Counted from the stretch's first letter, positions 37,590 through 47,164 are shown. The stretch is DNA of 64,000 nt from Methylobacterium sp. UNC378MF (GCF_900103195.1 NZ_FMWU01000013.1:1-64000); one strand, 5' to 3'. Program-made: numbers and translations. Notes: generated by a model from the sequence alone, not told the origin.

Positions 37590-37692
37590 GTTTCCGCGGT
37601 CATTCCAGGGCGCCGTCAGGCGAGCCGGGGACCCAGGACCGCCGCCCATGCCATTGCTGGGCGCCTTCGGCGCCTCCGGATCCCGAGCGACG
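37590..37692. repeat. Degenerate intergenic repeat of the GTCATTCC-GGGC type
   Basis: The stretch beginning GTCATTCCAGGGCGCC and containing GAGCCGGGGACCCAGGA and CGGATCCCGAGCG resembles the REP-like intergenic elements common in Methylobacterium and relatives (GTCATTCCGGGGC ... CCGGGATCCAG ... CCGGGCTC). A related copy is at 55630-55735. Confidence 0.5.
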
Positions 37693-37716
37693 CCCCGGCA
37701 CCACGCAGTGCCGGGG
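37693..37716 (-). terminator. Hairpin at the convergent pyk / hydrolase junction
   Basis: A perfect 9-bp stem CCCCGGCAC/GTGCCGGGG with a 6-base loop, 14 bases past the pyk stop and 144 bases past the hydrolase stop. It has no U-tract on either strand. Confidence 0.5.
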
Positions 37717-37729
37717 ATCAGATCCCGCG

Positions 37730-39166
37730 TTACGCCTTCTCAGCGTGCTCGCGGGTGATGAAGGTCAGCCGCACGAGGTTGGTGGCGCCCGGCGTGCCGA
37801 ACGGCAGACCGGCCACGACGATCACCCGGTCGCCCACCGCGGCGAACTTCTCGCGCACGGCGAACTTGGCGGCGCGGAACGACATGTCGTCCACGTCGCT
37901 GGCGTCCTTGGTGACGATCGGGTGCGTGCCCCACGCCATGGCGAGGCGCCGGGCGGTCTCACGCCGGGGCGTCAGCGCGATCACGGTGGCGTTCGGGCGC
38001 TCGCGCGACAGCCGCAGGGCCGTGGAGCCGGAATTGGTCCAGGCCATGATCGCGTCGAGGCTCAGCGCGTCGACCATCTGGTGGGCCGCCGCCGCGATGG
38101 CGTCGGCCGCCGTCTCGTCGGGAGTCGCGCTCTGCGCCCGGATGATCGACCAGTAGATCGCGTCCCGCTCCACCTGCTCGGCGATGCGGTTCATGGTCTC
38201 GACGGCCCCGATCGGGTGGGCGCCCGAGGCGCTCTCCGCGGAGAGCATCACGGCGTCGGCCCCCTCGTAGACCGCCGTGGCGACGTCTGAGACCTCGGCG
38301 CGGGTCGGGACAGGCGCGGTGATCATCGATTCGAGCATCTGGGTTGCCACGACCACCGGCTTGCCGTAGCGCCGGGCGCCGCGGGTGATCCGTTTCTGCA
38401 CGCCCGGGACCTGCTCCAGGGGCATCTCAACGCCGAGATCCCCGCGGGCGACCATCAGCCCGTCGGAGATCTCGATGATCTCGTCGAGGCGTGCCAGCGC
38501 CTGCGGCTTCTCGATCTTGGCCATGACCAGGGCGCGCCCGGCGCAGACCTTCTTCACCTCGGCCACGTCCTCGGGCCGCTGGACGAAGGACACGGCGATC
38601 CAGTCGGCGCCGGCATTCAGGCCGGCATCGAGATCCGCCCGATCCTTATCGGTCATGGCCGGCACCGGGATCACGGTGTGCGGCAGGGACACGCCCTTCC
38701 GGTTGGAGATCCGGCCGCCGACCTCGACGCGGGTCACGGCCCGGTTGTGCGACGTCTCGACTACGGTCAGCCGCAGCTTGCCGTCGTCGAGCAGGATGGC
38801 GTGGCCAGGCTCCAGCGCCTCGAGGATCTCGGGATGCGGCAGGTGGCAGCGGGCGGCATCGCCCGGCGTCGGGTCGCCGTCGAGCACGAAGGTCGCGCCG
38901 GCCTCGATCATCGCGGCGCCCTCCGCGAAGGTGCCGAGCCGCAGCTTCGGCCCCTGCAGGTCGACCAGGATGCCGATCGGCCGCTTGGCCTCGCGCTCGA
39001 TGGTGCGGATCGCCTCCACCTTCTCGGGAAGCTTCTCGCGCGGCAGGTGGCTCATGTTGAGCCTGAACACGTCCACGCCCGCGCGGAACAGCCGCTCGAT
39101 CATCTCCGGCGAATCGGAGGCCGGACCGAGGGTGGCGACGATCTTCGTGCGGCGTGACCGTTTCAA
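37730..39166 (-). CDS. pyk: Pyruvate kinase
   Basis: Makes pyruvate and ATP from PEP. The 478-residue protein has KIVATLGPAS, the active-site segment MVARGDLGVEMP, MLESM and a C-terminal allosteric domain. I place the start at TTG 39166 because GGAGGAATACGC ends directly before it (ideal ribosome site) and RRTKIVATLGP is the usual start; upstream ATGs lack similarity. It neighbours DUF1036 and glycerate kinase, an order seen widely in Alphaproteobacteria. Confidence 0.95.
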   Translation of the reverse strand: MKRSRRTKIVATLGPASDSPEMIERLFRAGVDVFRLNMSHLPREKLPEKVEAIRTIEREAKRPIGILVDLQGPKLRLGTFAEGAAMIEAGATFVLDGDPTPGDAARCHLPHPEILEALEPGHAILLDDGKLRLTVVETSHNRAVTRVEVGGRISNRKGVSLPHTVIPVPAMTDKDRADLDAGLNAGADWIAVSFVQRPEDVAEVKKVCAGRALVMAKIEKPQALARLDEIIEISDGLMVARGDLGVEMPLEQVPGVQKRITRGARRYGKPVVVATQMLESMITAPVPTRAEVSDVATAVYEGADAVMLSAESASGAHPIGAVETMNRIAEQVERDAIYWSIIRAQSATPDETAADAIAAAAHQMVDALSLDAIMAWTNSGSTALRLSRERPNATVIALTPRRETARRLAMAWGTHPIVTKDASDVDDMSFRAAKFAVREKFAAVGDRVIVVAGLPFGTPGATNLVRLTFITREHAEKA

Positions 39167-39304
39167 GCGTATTCCTCCGGTTGTTCGTTGCCGCGCAGCG
39201 TCGAGCGCCGGCGGTTCGAAGATCTGGCTCGAAGAGCGCAGATCGGCTGTGAGCATCCCGTGCCGGACAACGTCAAGGCTGAAGTCTCGGCCGCCGCCTT
39301 CACA

Positions 39305-39787
39305 TTACGGTTTCGCCGGCGCGTCAGCCCGGTTGGGATCGGTGAGCTGGATGGTCCAGCTCTTCTGCTCGCCGGTATCGACTTCGAAGAAGCCGTTCCG
39401 GTCGTAGCCGCGGGCGAGACAATCCTCGATGCCGCGAATCGTGAACTCCGAATCGCGGGTGCACATGAGCGAACGGCCGCTCCACTCGCCGCCGCGCGTG
39501 TAATCGACCGCGAAGACGTAGTAGAACCGTGCCGCCAGCGCGCCCTTGAGCAGCGTCTCGCAGGCCTTCGGCGCCAAGTCCCACCAGCCCTCCGTCACCC
39601 AGCCCTGGGGGTCGCGGTAGCCCAGCGAGATCCCGACCTTGCTGGCAGTCTGGTTGCACAGACGCAGGTCCGCTCTGGCGGGACTCGCGGCGAGGAGCGC
39701 GAGGCCGAGGACCGTGACTGCCGGGAGGAGCTGAGCCGCCGAGACGCCGGACCTAGTTGACGAGGATGATGCGGCAATCGTTGACAT
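39305..39787 (-). CDS. DUF1036 exported protein
   Basis: A 160-residue protein with a signal peptide (hydrophobic part LLPAVTVLGLALLAASPARA, cut near residue 39) and the DUF1036 domain (LRLCNQTASKVGISLGYRD, WWDLAPKACETLL, YYVFAVDY). Conserved cysteines suggest disulfides in the periplasm. The first 34 bases overlap the end of the glycerate kinase gene. DUF1036 genes often follow pyk; the role is unknown. Confidence 0.88.
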   Translation of the reverse strand: MSTIAASSSSTRSGVSAAQLLPAVTVLGLALLAASPARADLRLCNQTASKVGISLGYRDPQGWVTEGWWDLAPKACETLLKGALAARFYYVFAVDYTRGGEWSGRSLMCTRDSEFTIRGIEDCLARGYDRNGFFEVDTGEQKSWTIQLTDPNRADAPAKP

Positions 39788-41072
39788 TGGTACAGGTCGG
39801 ACCGGGGTTCACGAGATCGCCGAGGGCCGCGAAGAAGGCGGTGGAGTCGTTCTGCTCCAGCATCGCGGCCGGGTCGAGGCCGGCGGCCCGGGCCCGCTCC
39901 AAGGTCGTCGGGTCGACGAGACCGCCCGCCGGGTCGGTGGCGAGGCCCCGTCCGCCGTCGGTCCCATCGGTGTCGGCGCTGATCCCGAAGATGCCGGGCT
40001 CTCCGTCAAGCGCCACCGCCAGCGCCAGGGCGTATTCCTGGTTCGGGCCGCCGTGGCCCTCGCCGCGGATGGTGACGGTCAGCTCGCCGCCGGAGATCAG
40101 CGCGACGCGCCGGCCCGCCGCCTTGTGGCGCTTCGCCTCGACCGCGTGCTCGGCCGCGACCTCGCGGGCCTCACCCTCCAGATCGGCGCCCAGAAGAATC
40201 GGCTCGTAGCCGGCGGCCCGGGCCGCCTCGGCGGCGGCGTTCAGGGCGTCGATCGGCCGGGCAATGATGCGGTACTCGGCCCGGGCGAAGGCGGGATCGC
40301 CGGCCTTGGGCGTCTCGTTGTTCGGGTCGTTGAGGAGGCGCACCGCCTCCTCGGGCAGCGGGATGCCGCGCTTCTCGCAGATGGCCCGGGCATCCGCCAG
40401 GGTCGACGGGTCGGGCACGGTCGGCCCGGAGGCGATCACCGCCGGATCGTCGAAGGGCACGTCGGAGATCGCCAGGGTCAGCACGCGCCGGGCGTTGCGG
40501 GCCGCGAGGGCGAGCCGGCCACCCTTGATCCGCGAGATGTGCTTGCGCACCGTGTTGATCTCGCCGATCGGCGCGCCGGAGCGGAGCATCGCCCGGGTGA
40601 TCGCCTGCTTCTCGACGAGGGTCAGGTCGCCGGCCGGGGCGATCCAGTTGGCCGAGCCGCCACCCGAGAGCAGCACCAGGACCTCGTCGTCCGGCCCGGC
40701 CTCGGTGGCGAGCCGCAGCGCCTCCCGGGTCGCCGAGATGCCGGCCTCGTCGGGGACGGGGTGACCCGCCTCGACCATGTGGATGCCCGGCGCGTCTTGC
40801 CCGTAGCCGTGGCGCGCCACCGCGAGGCCGACGATCCGGTCGTCACCGAGCCCGTGCTTCTGGCGGTAGAAGCGGCTCGCCACGGCGCTCATGCTGCCGG
40901 CGGCCTTGCCGGCGGCCAGGATGATCAGACGCCCCGGGCTCGGCTCCGGCAGGTGCGGCGGCAGGCAGAGATCCGGATGGGCGGCGCGGATCGCGGCCGT
41001 GAGGATCGAATCGAGGAGTGCGCGCTGGTCCCGGTTGGCCGCGTCGGTGACGGGCGGAACGGTCTCGGTCAT
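39753..41072 (-). CDS. Glycerate 2-kinase, class II (DUF4147 + MOFRL)
   Basis: Phosphorylates glycerate, in this class to 2-phosphoglycerate. The 439-residue protein has the N-terminal DUF4147 domain (AAGKAAGSMS, VLLSGGGSANW, TVRKHISRIKGG) and the C-terminal MOFRL domain (SGGELTVTIRGEGHGGPNQE, ISADTDGTDG). In serine-cycle methylotrophs this enzyme type (GckA) feeds C1-derived glycerate into central metabolism; in others it works in tartrate or glycolate use. Start at ATG 41072; a long upstream frame is not similar. Near pyk, which uses the PEP formed downstream. Confidence 0.93.
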   Translation of the reverse strand: MTETVPPVTDAANRDQRALLDSILTAAIRAAHPDLCLPPHLPEPSPGRLIILAAGKAAGSMSAVASRFYRQKHGLGDDRIVGLAVARHGYGQDAPGIHMVEAGHPVPDEAGISATREALRLATEAGPDDEVLVLLSGGGSANWIAPAGDLTLVEKQAITRAMLRSGAPIGEINTVRKHISRIKGGRLALAARNARRVLTLAISDVPFDDPAVIASGPTVPDPSTLADARAICEKRGIPLPEEAVRLLNDPNNETPKAGDPAFARAEYRIIARPIDALNAAAEAARAAGYEPILLGADLEGEAREVAAEHAVEAKRHKAAGRRVALISGGELTVTIRGEGHGGPNQEYALALAVALDGEPGIFGISADTDGTDGGRGLATDPAGGLVDPTTLERARAAGLDPAAMLEQNDSTAFFAALGDLVNPGPTCTNVNDCRIILVN

Positions 41073-41250
41073 GGCGTCGAACGGGCTCCTCTCTCCATTG
41101 TGTCGCGCGATCCCCGCCCGTTTCTTCCCTGGGCGGCGGGCCCGTTTCTTGCCGTGAACGCACGATCCTTGATAGGTGATCTGCCCGAGCGGCCGCGCGA
41201 CGGCAAGCGCCATCGGCGCCCTCGCACAGATCTGAAGACCTCGGAGCCCC

Positions 41251-42015
41251 GTGACCCGATCGGAGACAGAAGCGGCCGTCCCGCCGGCGCATCCCTGCGA
41301 GATCCTACCCGGCGATCCCGCCTGTGGCCTCGTCATCGCCTGCGACCACGCCTCGAACTTCGTGCCGCCGGATATCGCACTCGGCGTCCCCGCGTCGGAA
41401 TACGCCCGGCACATCGCGTACGACATCGGCGCGGCGGCAGTGACGCGCAGCCTCGCGGCGCAGCTCGGCGCCCCGGCGATCCTCACGAACTTCTCCCGCC
41501 TCATCATCGACCCGAATCGCGGGCGCGCCGATCCGACTCTGGTGATGCGCCTGTCCGACGGCGCCGTGGTGCCAGGCAACGCCCGGATCGACGAGGCTGG
41601 CAAGCAGGCCCGGATCGCCCGCTTCTACGCGCCGTTCGACGCGGCTATCGACGAGGCGATCGCGGCCGCCCAGGCGTCCGGCCGGCCGCCCGTGCTCCTG
41701 ACCATGCACAGCTTCACGCCATACTGGCGCGGCATCGCGCGGCCCTGGCAGGTCGGAATCCTGTACGACCGCGACGACCGCTTCGCCCGCCCGCTCATCC
41801 GCGCCCTGGAGGCTGATCCGGCCGGGCTCACCGTCGGCGACAACCAGCCCTACGGCGGCGGCCTGCCGGGCGACACGATCGACCGCCACGCCACCGTGCG
41901 CGGCCTCGCGAACGCCCTTGTGGAGATCCGCCAGGACCTGATCGCCGGAGCGGACGGGCAGGCGGAATGGGCCGCGCGCTTCGCCCGCGTCCTGCGCCCG
42001 CTGCTCGCGGCTTGA
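41251..42015 (+). CDS. N-formylglutamate amidohydrolase family protein
   Basis: A 254-residue zinc-hydrolase-like protein of the N-formylglutamate amidohydrolase family: CDHASNFVP near residue 31, NFSRLIIDPNR, MHSFTP and GDNQPYGG. The classical enzyme ends one route of histidine degradation, but no hut genes are here, and this family form commonly sits with DUF1244 and DUF2312 genes, so the natural substrate is uncertain. Starts at GTG 41251. Confidence 0.88.
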   Translation: MTRSETEAAVPPAHPCEILPGDPACGLVIACDHASNFVPPDIALGVPASEYARHIAYDIGAAAVTRSLAAQLGAPAILTNFSRLIIDPNRGRADPTLVMRLSDGAVVPGNARIDEAGKQARIARFYAPFDAAIDEAIAAAQASGRPPVLLTMHSFTPYWRGIARPWQVGILYDRDDRFARPLIRALEADPAGLTVGDNQPYGGGLPGDTIDRHATVRGLANALVEIRQDLIAGADGQAEWAARFARVLRPLLAA

Positions 42016-42076
42016 TCTCCGTGCGGCCGGTCCCGAAATCGGGAGCGGCCTGCCCGACCTGAAGAGAGTGCGACCG

Positions 42077-42385
42077 ATGAGCGAGATCGATCCCCGGACC
42101 CAGACGGAACTCGAGGCGGCGGTGTTTCGCCGCCTGGTCACGCATCTGCGCAACCGGACGGATGTGCAGAACATCGACCTGATGAACCTGGCGGGCTTCT
42201 GCCGGAACTGCCTGTCGAACTGGCTCAAGGATGCCGCCGACGAGACGGGCGTGGCGCTGACCAAGGACGAGAGCCGCGAGGCGGTCTACGGGATGCCCTA
42301 CGCCGAATGGAAGGCGCGCTTCCAGACGGAGGCGAGTCCGGAGCAGCAGGCGGGCTTCGCGGCCGCGCAGCCCAAGGATCATTGA
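42077..42385 (+). CDS. DUF1244 protein
   Basis: A 102-residue cytoplasmic protein with the DUF1244 signature FRRLVTHLRNRTDVQNIDLM and GFCRNCLSNWL (two cysteines), and YGMPYAEWK. The ATG at 42077 follows GAAGAGAG. Conserved in Alphaproteobacteria next to the amidohydrolase and GapR genes. Function unknown. Confidence 0.9.
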   Translation: MSEIDPRTQTELEAAVFRRLVTHLRNRTDVQNIDLMNLAGFCRNCLSNWLKDAADETGVALTKDESREAVYGMPYAEWKARFQTEASPEQQAGFAAAQPKDH

Positions 42386-42486
42386 GGCGGCGACCGGAGT
42401 GCGGCGAATCGGCTAAGCTTCCGGTAAGGCCGGCCCGTTAACCACGGGTCCAGGGCGCAACCGCGCCGTGCATTCGGGAGAGCCCC

Positions 42487-42780
42487 ATGAACGCCCATTC
42501 GATGCCCACCGCCGCGCAGCGGCCCGGCGGCGACGTCTCGTCGGCCGAGGGTGTGGCCGCGGACGAGCTGAAGCAGTTCATCGAGCGCCTGGAGCGTCTC
42601 GAGGAAGAGAAGGCCGGCATCATGGGCGACATCAAGGAGGTGTTCGCCGAGCTGAAGGGTCGGGGCTTCGACGCGAAGGCCGTTCGCACGATCCTGCGCA
42701 TCCGCAAGCAGGACCACAGCGAGCGCCAGGAGCAGGAGGCGATCCTCGAACTCTACATGCAGGCCCTCGGCATGGCGTAG
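42487..42780 (+). CDS. gapR: GapR-family DNA-binding protein (DUF2312)
   Basis: A 97-residue protein whose C-terminal two thirds ([19 protein letters not shown] to [22 protein letters not shown]) matches DUF2312, named GapR in Caulobacter, where it coats overtwisted DNA ahead of replication and transcription forks and stimulates topoisomerases. Basic helices [20 protein letters not shown] line the DNA-binding channel. A variable N-terminal 20 residues precede the domain. Confidence 0.92.
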   Translation: MNAHSMPTAAQRPGGDVSSAEGVAADELKQFIERLERLEEEKAGIMGDIKEVFAELKGRGFDAKAVRTILRIRKQDHSERQEQEAILELYMQALGMA

Positions 42781-42987
42781 TCGGACCGGGCGGAAGCCCG
42801 GTTCATCCCCACTGCGGCCATCGTCCGGGGGTGCGGGACCGCGGCGGGGGCATCGACGAAGCCCGACTCGGATCGTGCGGCTCGCGGGAGCCCCTCGTCG
42901 AGGCCCGCTGACCCGGGCAGTCAGGATGGGCGTGCGAGAGATGGCGCCCTCCACGCGCTCCGCCTCGCGGGCAGGACCATGTGACGC

Positions 42988-44808
42988 TCAGTGGGCCTCC
43001 GCGGCGGCCGGAGAGGCCGGCACGTCGAGGCCGAGGGTGCGGCCGGGGTAGCCGGCGGCATCCCAGTAGCGGGTCTCGCCCACCGTCTGGTAGGCGAGCA
43101 CCGTGACGTGGCCGGCCGCGTCCGGCTCCGAGCGCAGCTCCGCCCGGGCGAAGGTCGGTGTGCCGCCATTCGCCAGCGCCTCGGTCAGGACGCGTCCGAC
43201 CAGCCGGCCCTTGCCGGGAATCGTCAGGCCTAGGAGCTGGGCGATCGTCTTGCCGAGATCGGCGTTGCTCGCCGGCACCGGGCTCCGCAGGCCGGCCCGG
43301 AAGCTCGGCCCCATCGCACCCATGACGTTGCGGGTATCGGCGCGGGAGAAGCTGCCGTGCATGCCCTGCCCCTGCTGCAGCCCGGTGTCGGAGACCTCGA
43401 CCCCGCAGGTGGTCGGATCGGCGCAGCCGGTCGAGAAGCTCCGGAAATTGACCACGATGGCCGGCATCGGCGTGAGCGCCGACCCGTCGAGGGCGATCGC
43501 CGACAGCGGCAGCGTCCCCGGGATCGGGCCGAGCGCCGCGCTGACGAACAGGCCGCTCACGTAGTCCTGGCGGGACAGCGCCTCGACCACGCGCCGCGCC
43601 AGCGCTCGGTCGCCCTCCGGCAGGTAGACCAGATCCGAGCCGCCGTTGGCCGCGACCACGACCGCAGGCTTGGCCGGATCGGCGCCGATCAGGCCGTTGG
43701 CGCGGCTCGGGAAGGCGTCGGGACCGAGCTTCGCGCCCTTAGCGTCCGGATCGAACAGGCCGAGCCCGAGGTCGTGCGCGAGGTCGACGGCGAGGAAGCC
43801 CGGCGGAAGCTGGCCCTTGGGGACGCCGCGATAGCTCTGCGACGCGGCGAAGCTGGTCGCGCTCTCCTTCGAGATAGTCGAGAAGCCGTGATCGGAGGTG
43901 ACGATCACGTCGGTGCTCTCAGCGAGGCCCTGCGCCTTCAGCGCGGCCAGGTTGGAATCGGCGTTGCGGATCGCCGCGAGACTGGTCGGCCCGTTGATCC
44001 CCGGCACCAGCCGCCCGAGACTGTCGCCCTGGTTATGCTGCGTTCCGTCGGGATCGCGCGACCAGTAGACGAGCACGAACGGCGTCCCGCGGGCCTTGAA
44101 CAGCGGCAGGACGGCCTTGGTCGCCACGGCGGTGAAGTAGGCCTGCTGCTCGACGTTGGCGGCGAGCGTCCCGGGCACCTCGTCGGTTCCGGCCTGGCCG
44201 TTGGCGCCCCGCGTCGGCGCCTGCAGCGGGAGGCCGGCCGCGTTCAGGCGCGTGCCGAGTTCGTCGCCGAGCGGGATGCCGCCTGTCCGGCCCGTACTGT
44301 CGTCGACCAGGACGCTGTCCTGCCCGGAGCGCGCCGTATGGTCGAAGACCAGCGAGGGCCCGAGCTTGCCGATGCTGGCGGTCGAGAAGCCCCGGGCGTG
44401 GGCCGCCCGCAGGATCGTCTCCTCGTTGAGGTAGTTACCGGCGAAATGCGCGTCGACGTCGCCCAGGACCGGATCGCTCTCCAGGAACGGCGTGAGGCTC
44501 TCGCCCGGCCCGGGGACCGGGAAGGCGGTGTAGATCGTGTTCCCGAACTGGCCGGTATCGCCCAGCATGTGGCCCGTCGCCATGGCGGTGGCGTTCGGCA
44601 TGGTGAAGGTCGGGAACAGAGAGTGGGTGTTGGTGAACCGCACCCCGGCCTTCATCAGGCCGTCCATGGCCGGCGTGGTCGCGGCGCTGACGAGTCCATC
44701 GCGCAGCCCGTCGGCGATGAACAGCACGACGTTGCGGGGCTGCGGCTCGGCGCGGGCCGGCCCGGCGATGCTCAGGCCGACGAGGCAGGAAACGAGGGCG
44801 CGCCGCAT
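42988..44808 (-). CDS. Exported alkaline phosphatase-superfamily phosphodiesterase
   Basis: A 606-residue protein with a signal peptide (RRALVSCLVGLSIAGPARA) and the alkaline-phosphatase-like fold: metal site VVLFIADGLRDG, likely nucleophile Thr in FPTFTMPNATAMATGH, YWSRDPDGTQHNQGD and TSDHGFSTI as further metal ligands, as in nucleotide pyrophosphatase/phosphodiesterases. Acts in the periplasm, probably on nucleotides or phospholipid-type diesters. GGAG precedes the ATG at 44808. It follows asd on the same strand but with a hairpin between. Confidence 0.88.
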   Translation of the reverse strand: MRRALVSCLVGLSIAGPARAEPQPRNVVLFIADGLRDGLVSAATTPAMDGLMKAGVRFTNTHSLFPTFTMPNATAMATGHMLGDTGQFGNTIYTAFPVPGPGESLTPFLESDPVLGDVDAHFAGNYLNEETILRAAHARGFSTASIGKLGPSLVFDHTARSGQDSVLVDDSTGRTGGIPLGDELGTRLNAAGLPLQAPTRGANGQAGTDEVPGTLAANVEQQAYFTAVATKAVLPLFKARGTPFVLVYWSRDPDGTQHNQGDSLGRLVPGINGPTSLAAIRNADSNLAALKAQGLAESTDVIVTSDHGFSTISKESATSFAASQSYRGVPKGQLPPGFLAVDLAHDLGLGLFDPDAKGAKLGPDAFPSRANGLIGADPAKPAVVVAANGGSDLVYLPEGDRALARRVVEALSRQDYVSGLFVSAALGPIPGTLPLSAIALDGSALTPMPAIVVNFRSFSTGCADPTTCGVEVSDTGLQQGQGMHGSFSRADTRNVMGAMGPSFRAGLRSPVPASNADLGKTIAQLLGLTIPGKGRLVGRVLTEALANGGTPTFARAELRSEPDAAGHVTVLAYQTVGETRYWDAAGYPGRTLGLDVPASPAAAEAH

Positions 44809-44907
44809 ACCGAATCTCCGAGTGATCCGGTCCGCGGCGTGAGCCCGAACGATGACAGACGCGTGACGGATCCCAGGATTCGTGTCCCAAGGCCCCCCCG
44901 GAAGGAT

Positions 44908-44926
44908 CCCCTCCCGGCGGGAGGGG
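44908..44926 (-). terminator. Hairpin after asd
   Basis: CCCCTCCC and GGGAGGGG pair across a 3-base loop just after the asd stop (8 bp). No U-tract. Confidence 0.4.
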
Positions 44927-44933
44927 AACGGTC

Positions 44934-45971
44934 TCAGGCCGCGCGCTTGGCGCGGTTCAGCAGCTTGCGGTTGACCAGCACCTCGGCGATCTGAACGGTG
45001 TTCAGCGCCGCGCCCTTGCGCAGGTTGTCCGAGACGCACCAGAAGTTCAGGCCGTTCTCCACCGTCGCGTCCTCGCGGATGCGCGAGATGTAGGTCGCGT
45101 CCTCGCCGGCCGCCTCGTGGGGCGTCATGTAGCCGCCGTTCTCGCGCTTATCGATCACAAGCACGCCGGGGGCGGCGCGCAGGATCTCGGTGGCCTTCTC
45201 GGGGGAGAGCGGACGCTCGAACTCGACGTTGACCGCCTCGGCGTGGCCGATGAAGACCGGGACGCGGACGGCGGTCGCCGTCAGCTTGATCTTCGGGTCG
45301 AGCATCTTCTTGGTCTCGGCGACCATCTTCCACTCTTCCTTCGTGTAGCCATCCTCCATGAACACATCGATGTGGGGGATGACGTTGAAGGCGATGCGCT
45401 TGGTGAATTTGCCGCCCTGCTTGATCTCGCCGGCGGTGAACACGGCGCGGGTCTGGTTGAACAGCTCGTCCATCGCCTCCTTGCCGGCGCCGGAGACCGA
45501 CTGGTAGGTCGACACGACGACGCGCTTGATCGTCGCCGCCTCGTGCAGCGGCTTGAGCGCGACGACCAGCTGCGCGGTCGAGCAGTTCGGGTTGGCGATG
45601 ATGTTGCGCTTGCTGAAGCCCACGATCGCGTCGGCATTCACCTCGGGCACGATCAGCGGCACGTCGGCGTCGTAGCGGAATGCCGAGGAGTTATCGATCA
45701 CGACGCAGCCCTGCTGGCCGATCCGCGGTGACCACTCCTTCGAGGTCTCGCCGCCTGCCGACATGAGGCAGATGTCGGTGTCAGAGAAGTCGTACGTGTC
45801 CAGCGTTTTGACCTTGAGCGTCTTGTCGCCGTAGGAGACTTCCTGACCCTGGCTGCGGCGCGAGGCCAGCGCCACGACCTCGTCGGCGGGGAAAGCCCGC
45901 TCGGCCAGGATATCGAGCATCTCGCGGCCCACGTTGCCCGTGGCGCCGACGACGGCGACCTTGTAACCCAT
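44934..45971 (-). CDS. asd: Aspartate-semialdehyde dehydrogenase
   Basis: Reduces aspartyl phosphate to aspartate semialdehyde in lysine/threonine/methionine synthesis. The 345-residue protein has the NADP loop VVGATGNVGREM, catalytic Cys130 in NPNCSTAQ, and HAEAVNVEF carrying a catalytic His. Length is standard. LysC and DapB, the flanking steps, are encoded elsewhere in this window. Confidence 0.96.
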   Translation of the reverse strand: MGYKVAVVGATGNVGREMLDILAERAFPADEVVALASRRSQGQEVSYGDKTLKVKTLDTYDFSDTDICLMSAGGETSKEWSPRIGQQGCVVIDNSSAFRYDADVPLIVPEVNADAIVGFSKRNIIANPNCSTAQLVVALKPLHEAATIKRVVVSTYQSVSGAGKEAMDELFNQTRAVFTAGEIKQGGKFTKRIAFNVIPHIDVFMEDGYTKEEWKMVAETKKMLDPKIKLTATAVRVPVFIGHAEAVNVEFERPLSPEKATEILRAAPGVLVIDKRENGGYMTPHEAAGEDATYISRIREDATVENGLNFWCVSDNLRKGAALNTVQIAEVLVNRKLLNRAKRAA

Positions 45972-46135
45972 CTCTCGTCTCCGCGCGGAAAACCCCGACC
46001 GATCCGGGTGCCGCGCCTGTGCCAGTGCAATCGGCCGAAGGATCGTTCGTGCCGGACGAGCCCGCCAAACGGGCTCGGCCGCAGACCCCGTCCTCCGCGG
46101 AGGTGGGGGCGACGGCCGGGTCGAGCAAGGCGCGC

Positions 46136-47164
46136 ATGGGCGCGCGCTGTCAAGGCCGCCGAGGGCGCAACACTCGATTCACCCTGCGGCCGGAAACCCG
46201 GCGACGGCCGCCGGCACGGAAAGGGAATTCAATCCTTCGGCGCGATCCTGGCCGCCCATCCCGCGGCCCGCGGTCGCTACGGAGAACGCTCCTGACCGGA
46301 ACAGCGCCCCTCGTCGATCGGATCGGGTTCGGAATCCCGGGCGGCCGGGACGCGCGCGCGCCGGACGCGCCGGGCTCCCCGGCCTCTCTGGGCCTGCGCA
46401 TCGCCCTTGCCTCAGCGGCGATCGCCCTGCTCTGGGCCCTCCCCCGCTGGCCCGGCGAGATCCCGGCGCTCGCTCCGCCGGCCGCGGAAACCCCCTTCGT
46501 CCCCTCCGTTAAGGCCTCGCCGGCGCCGCCCGCGGCCGCGATCGCCCAGTTCGGTCTCGCGGAGCCGGGGCTCGATCCGGTGCGCGTCACCGCCCGGGTC
46601 GATCCGCGGACCGGGCTACGCGAGGACACGCTCACTCGCGGCGACGTCGCGGCGATCGAGGCGCCGGCCCTGCGGGTCCAGCTCACTCGCGGACCTCAGT
46701 CCGGCGCACCGCCGACGCTTTTCGTCCTGATGGCCCGGCGCGCTGCGAACGGTCCGGCCCTCGACCGGCCCGCTCTGGCGGTCGCACGGACCGGCGCGCG
46801 CGGCCAGATCCGCACCAAGTTCGGCGCGGTCGAGACCCTGGACGTGACCTTCGCGGGCCCGTCGCAGCGGACCTGCACCGGCTTCGTCACCCGCGACGCG
46901 CCGTTCCAGCTCGACGGGTGGCTCTGCGCCCCCCTGGCGCGCCCGCCGGAGCCGCAGGCGATCGGCTGCATGCTCGACGCGCTGAGCCTCGTCGATCTCG
47001 CGGATGCCGACACAACGGCGGCGTTCGGGGCCGCGCCCGATCCGGCAGGCGCGTGCCCGGCGACGGCTGGGACAGAGCCTCCCGGACGGGTCGGATCGCT
47101 AATACGGCGGCCGCGAAATAAAAATGAGGCTGGAGTGTGGCAAAACGCACAAGCTCAGCCATAA
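46136..47164 (+). CDS. Unknown protein with one N-terminal membrane segment
   Basis: I do not recognise the family. The part from about 46300 onward is protein-like: a hydrophobic helix (LGLRIALASAAIALLWALP), a proline/alanine spacer and a domain of about 170 residues with a sensible strand pattern (ALRVQLTRGPQS, LFVLMARRAANGP, VETLDVTFAGPSQRTCTGF, GCMLDALSLVDL) and three to four cysteines, probably periplasmic. The start is uncertain: ATG 46136 is the only good in-frame codon but adds an Arg-rich stretch. Divergent from asd. Confidence 0.65.
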   Translation: MGARCQGRRGRNTRFTLRPETRRRPPARKGNSILRRDPGRPSRGPRSLRRTLLTGTAPLVDRIGFGIPGGRDARAPDAPGSPASLGLRIALASAAIALLWALPRWPGEIPALAPPAAETPFVPSVKASPAPPAAAIAQFGLAEPGLDPVRVTARVDPRTGLREDTLTRGDVAAIEAPALRVQLTRGPQSGAPPTLFVLMARRAANGPALDRPALAVARTGARGQIRTKFGAVETLDVTFAGPSQRTCTGFVTRDAPFQLDGWLCAPLARPPEPQAIGCMLDALSLVDLADADTTAAFGAAPDPAGACPATAGTEPPGRVGSLIRRPRNKNEAGVWQNAQAQP

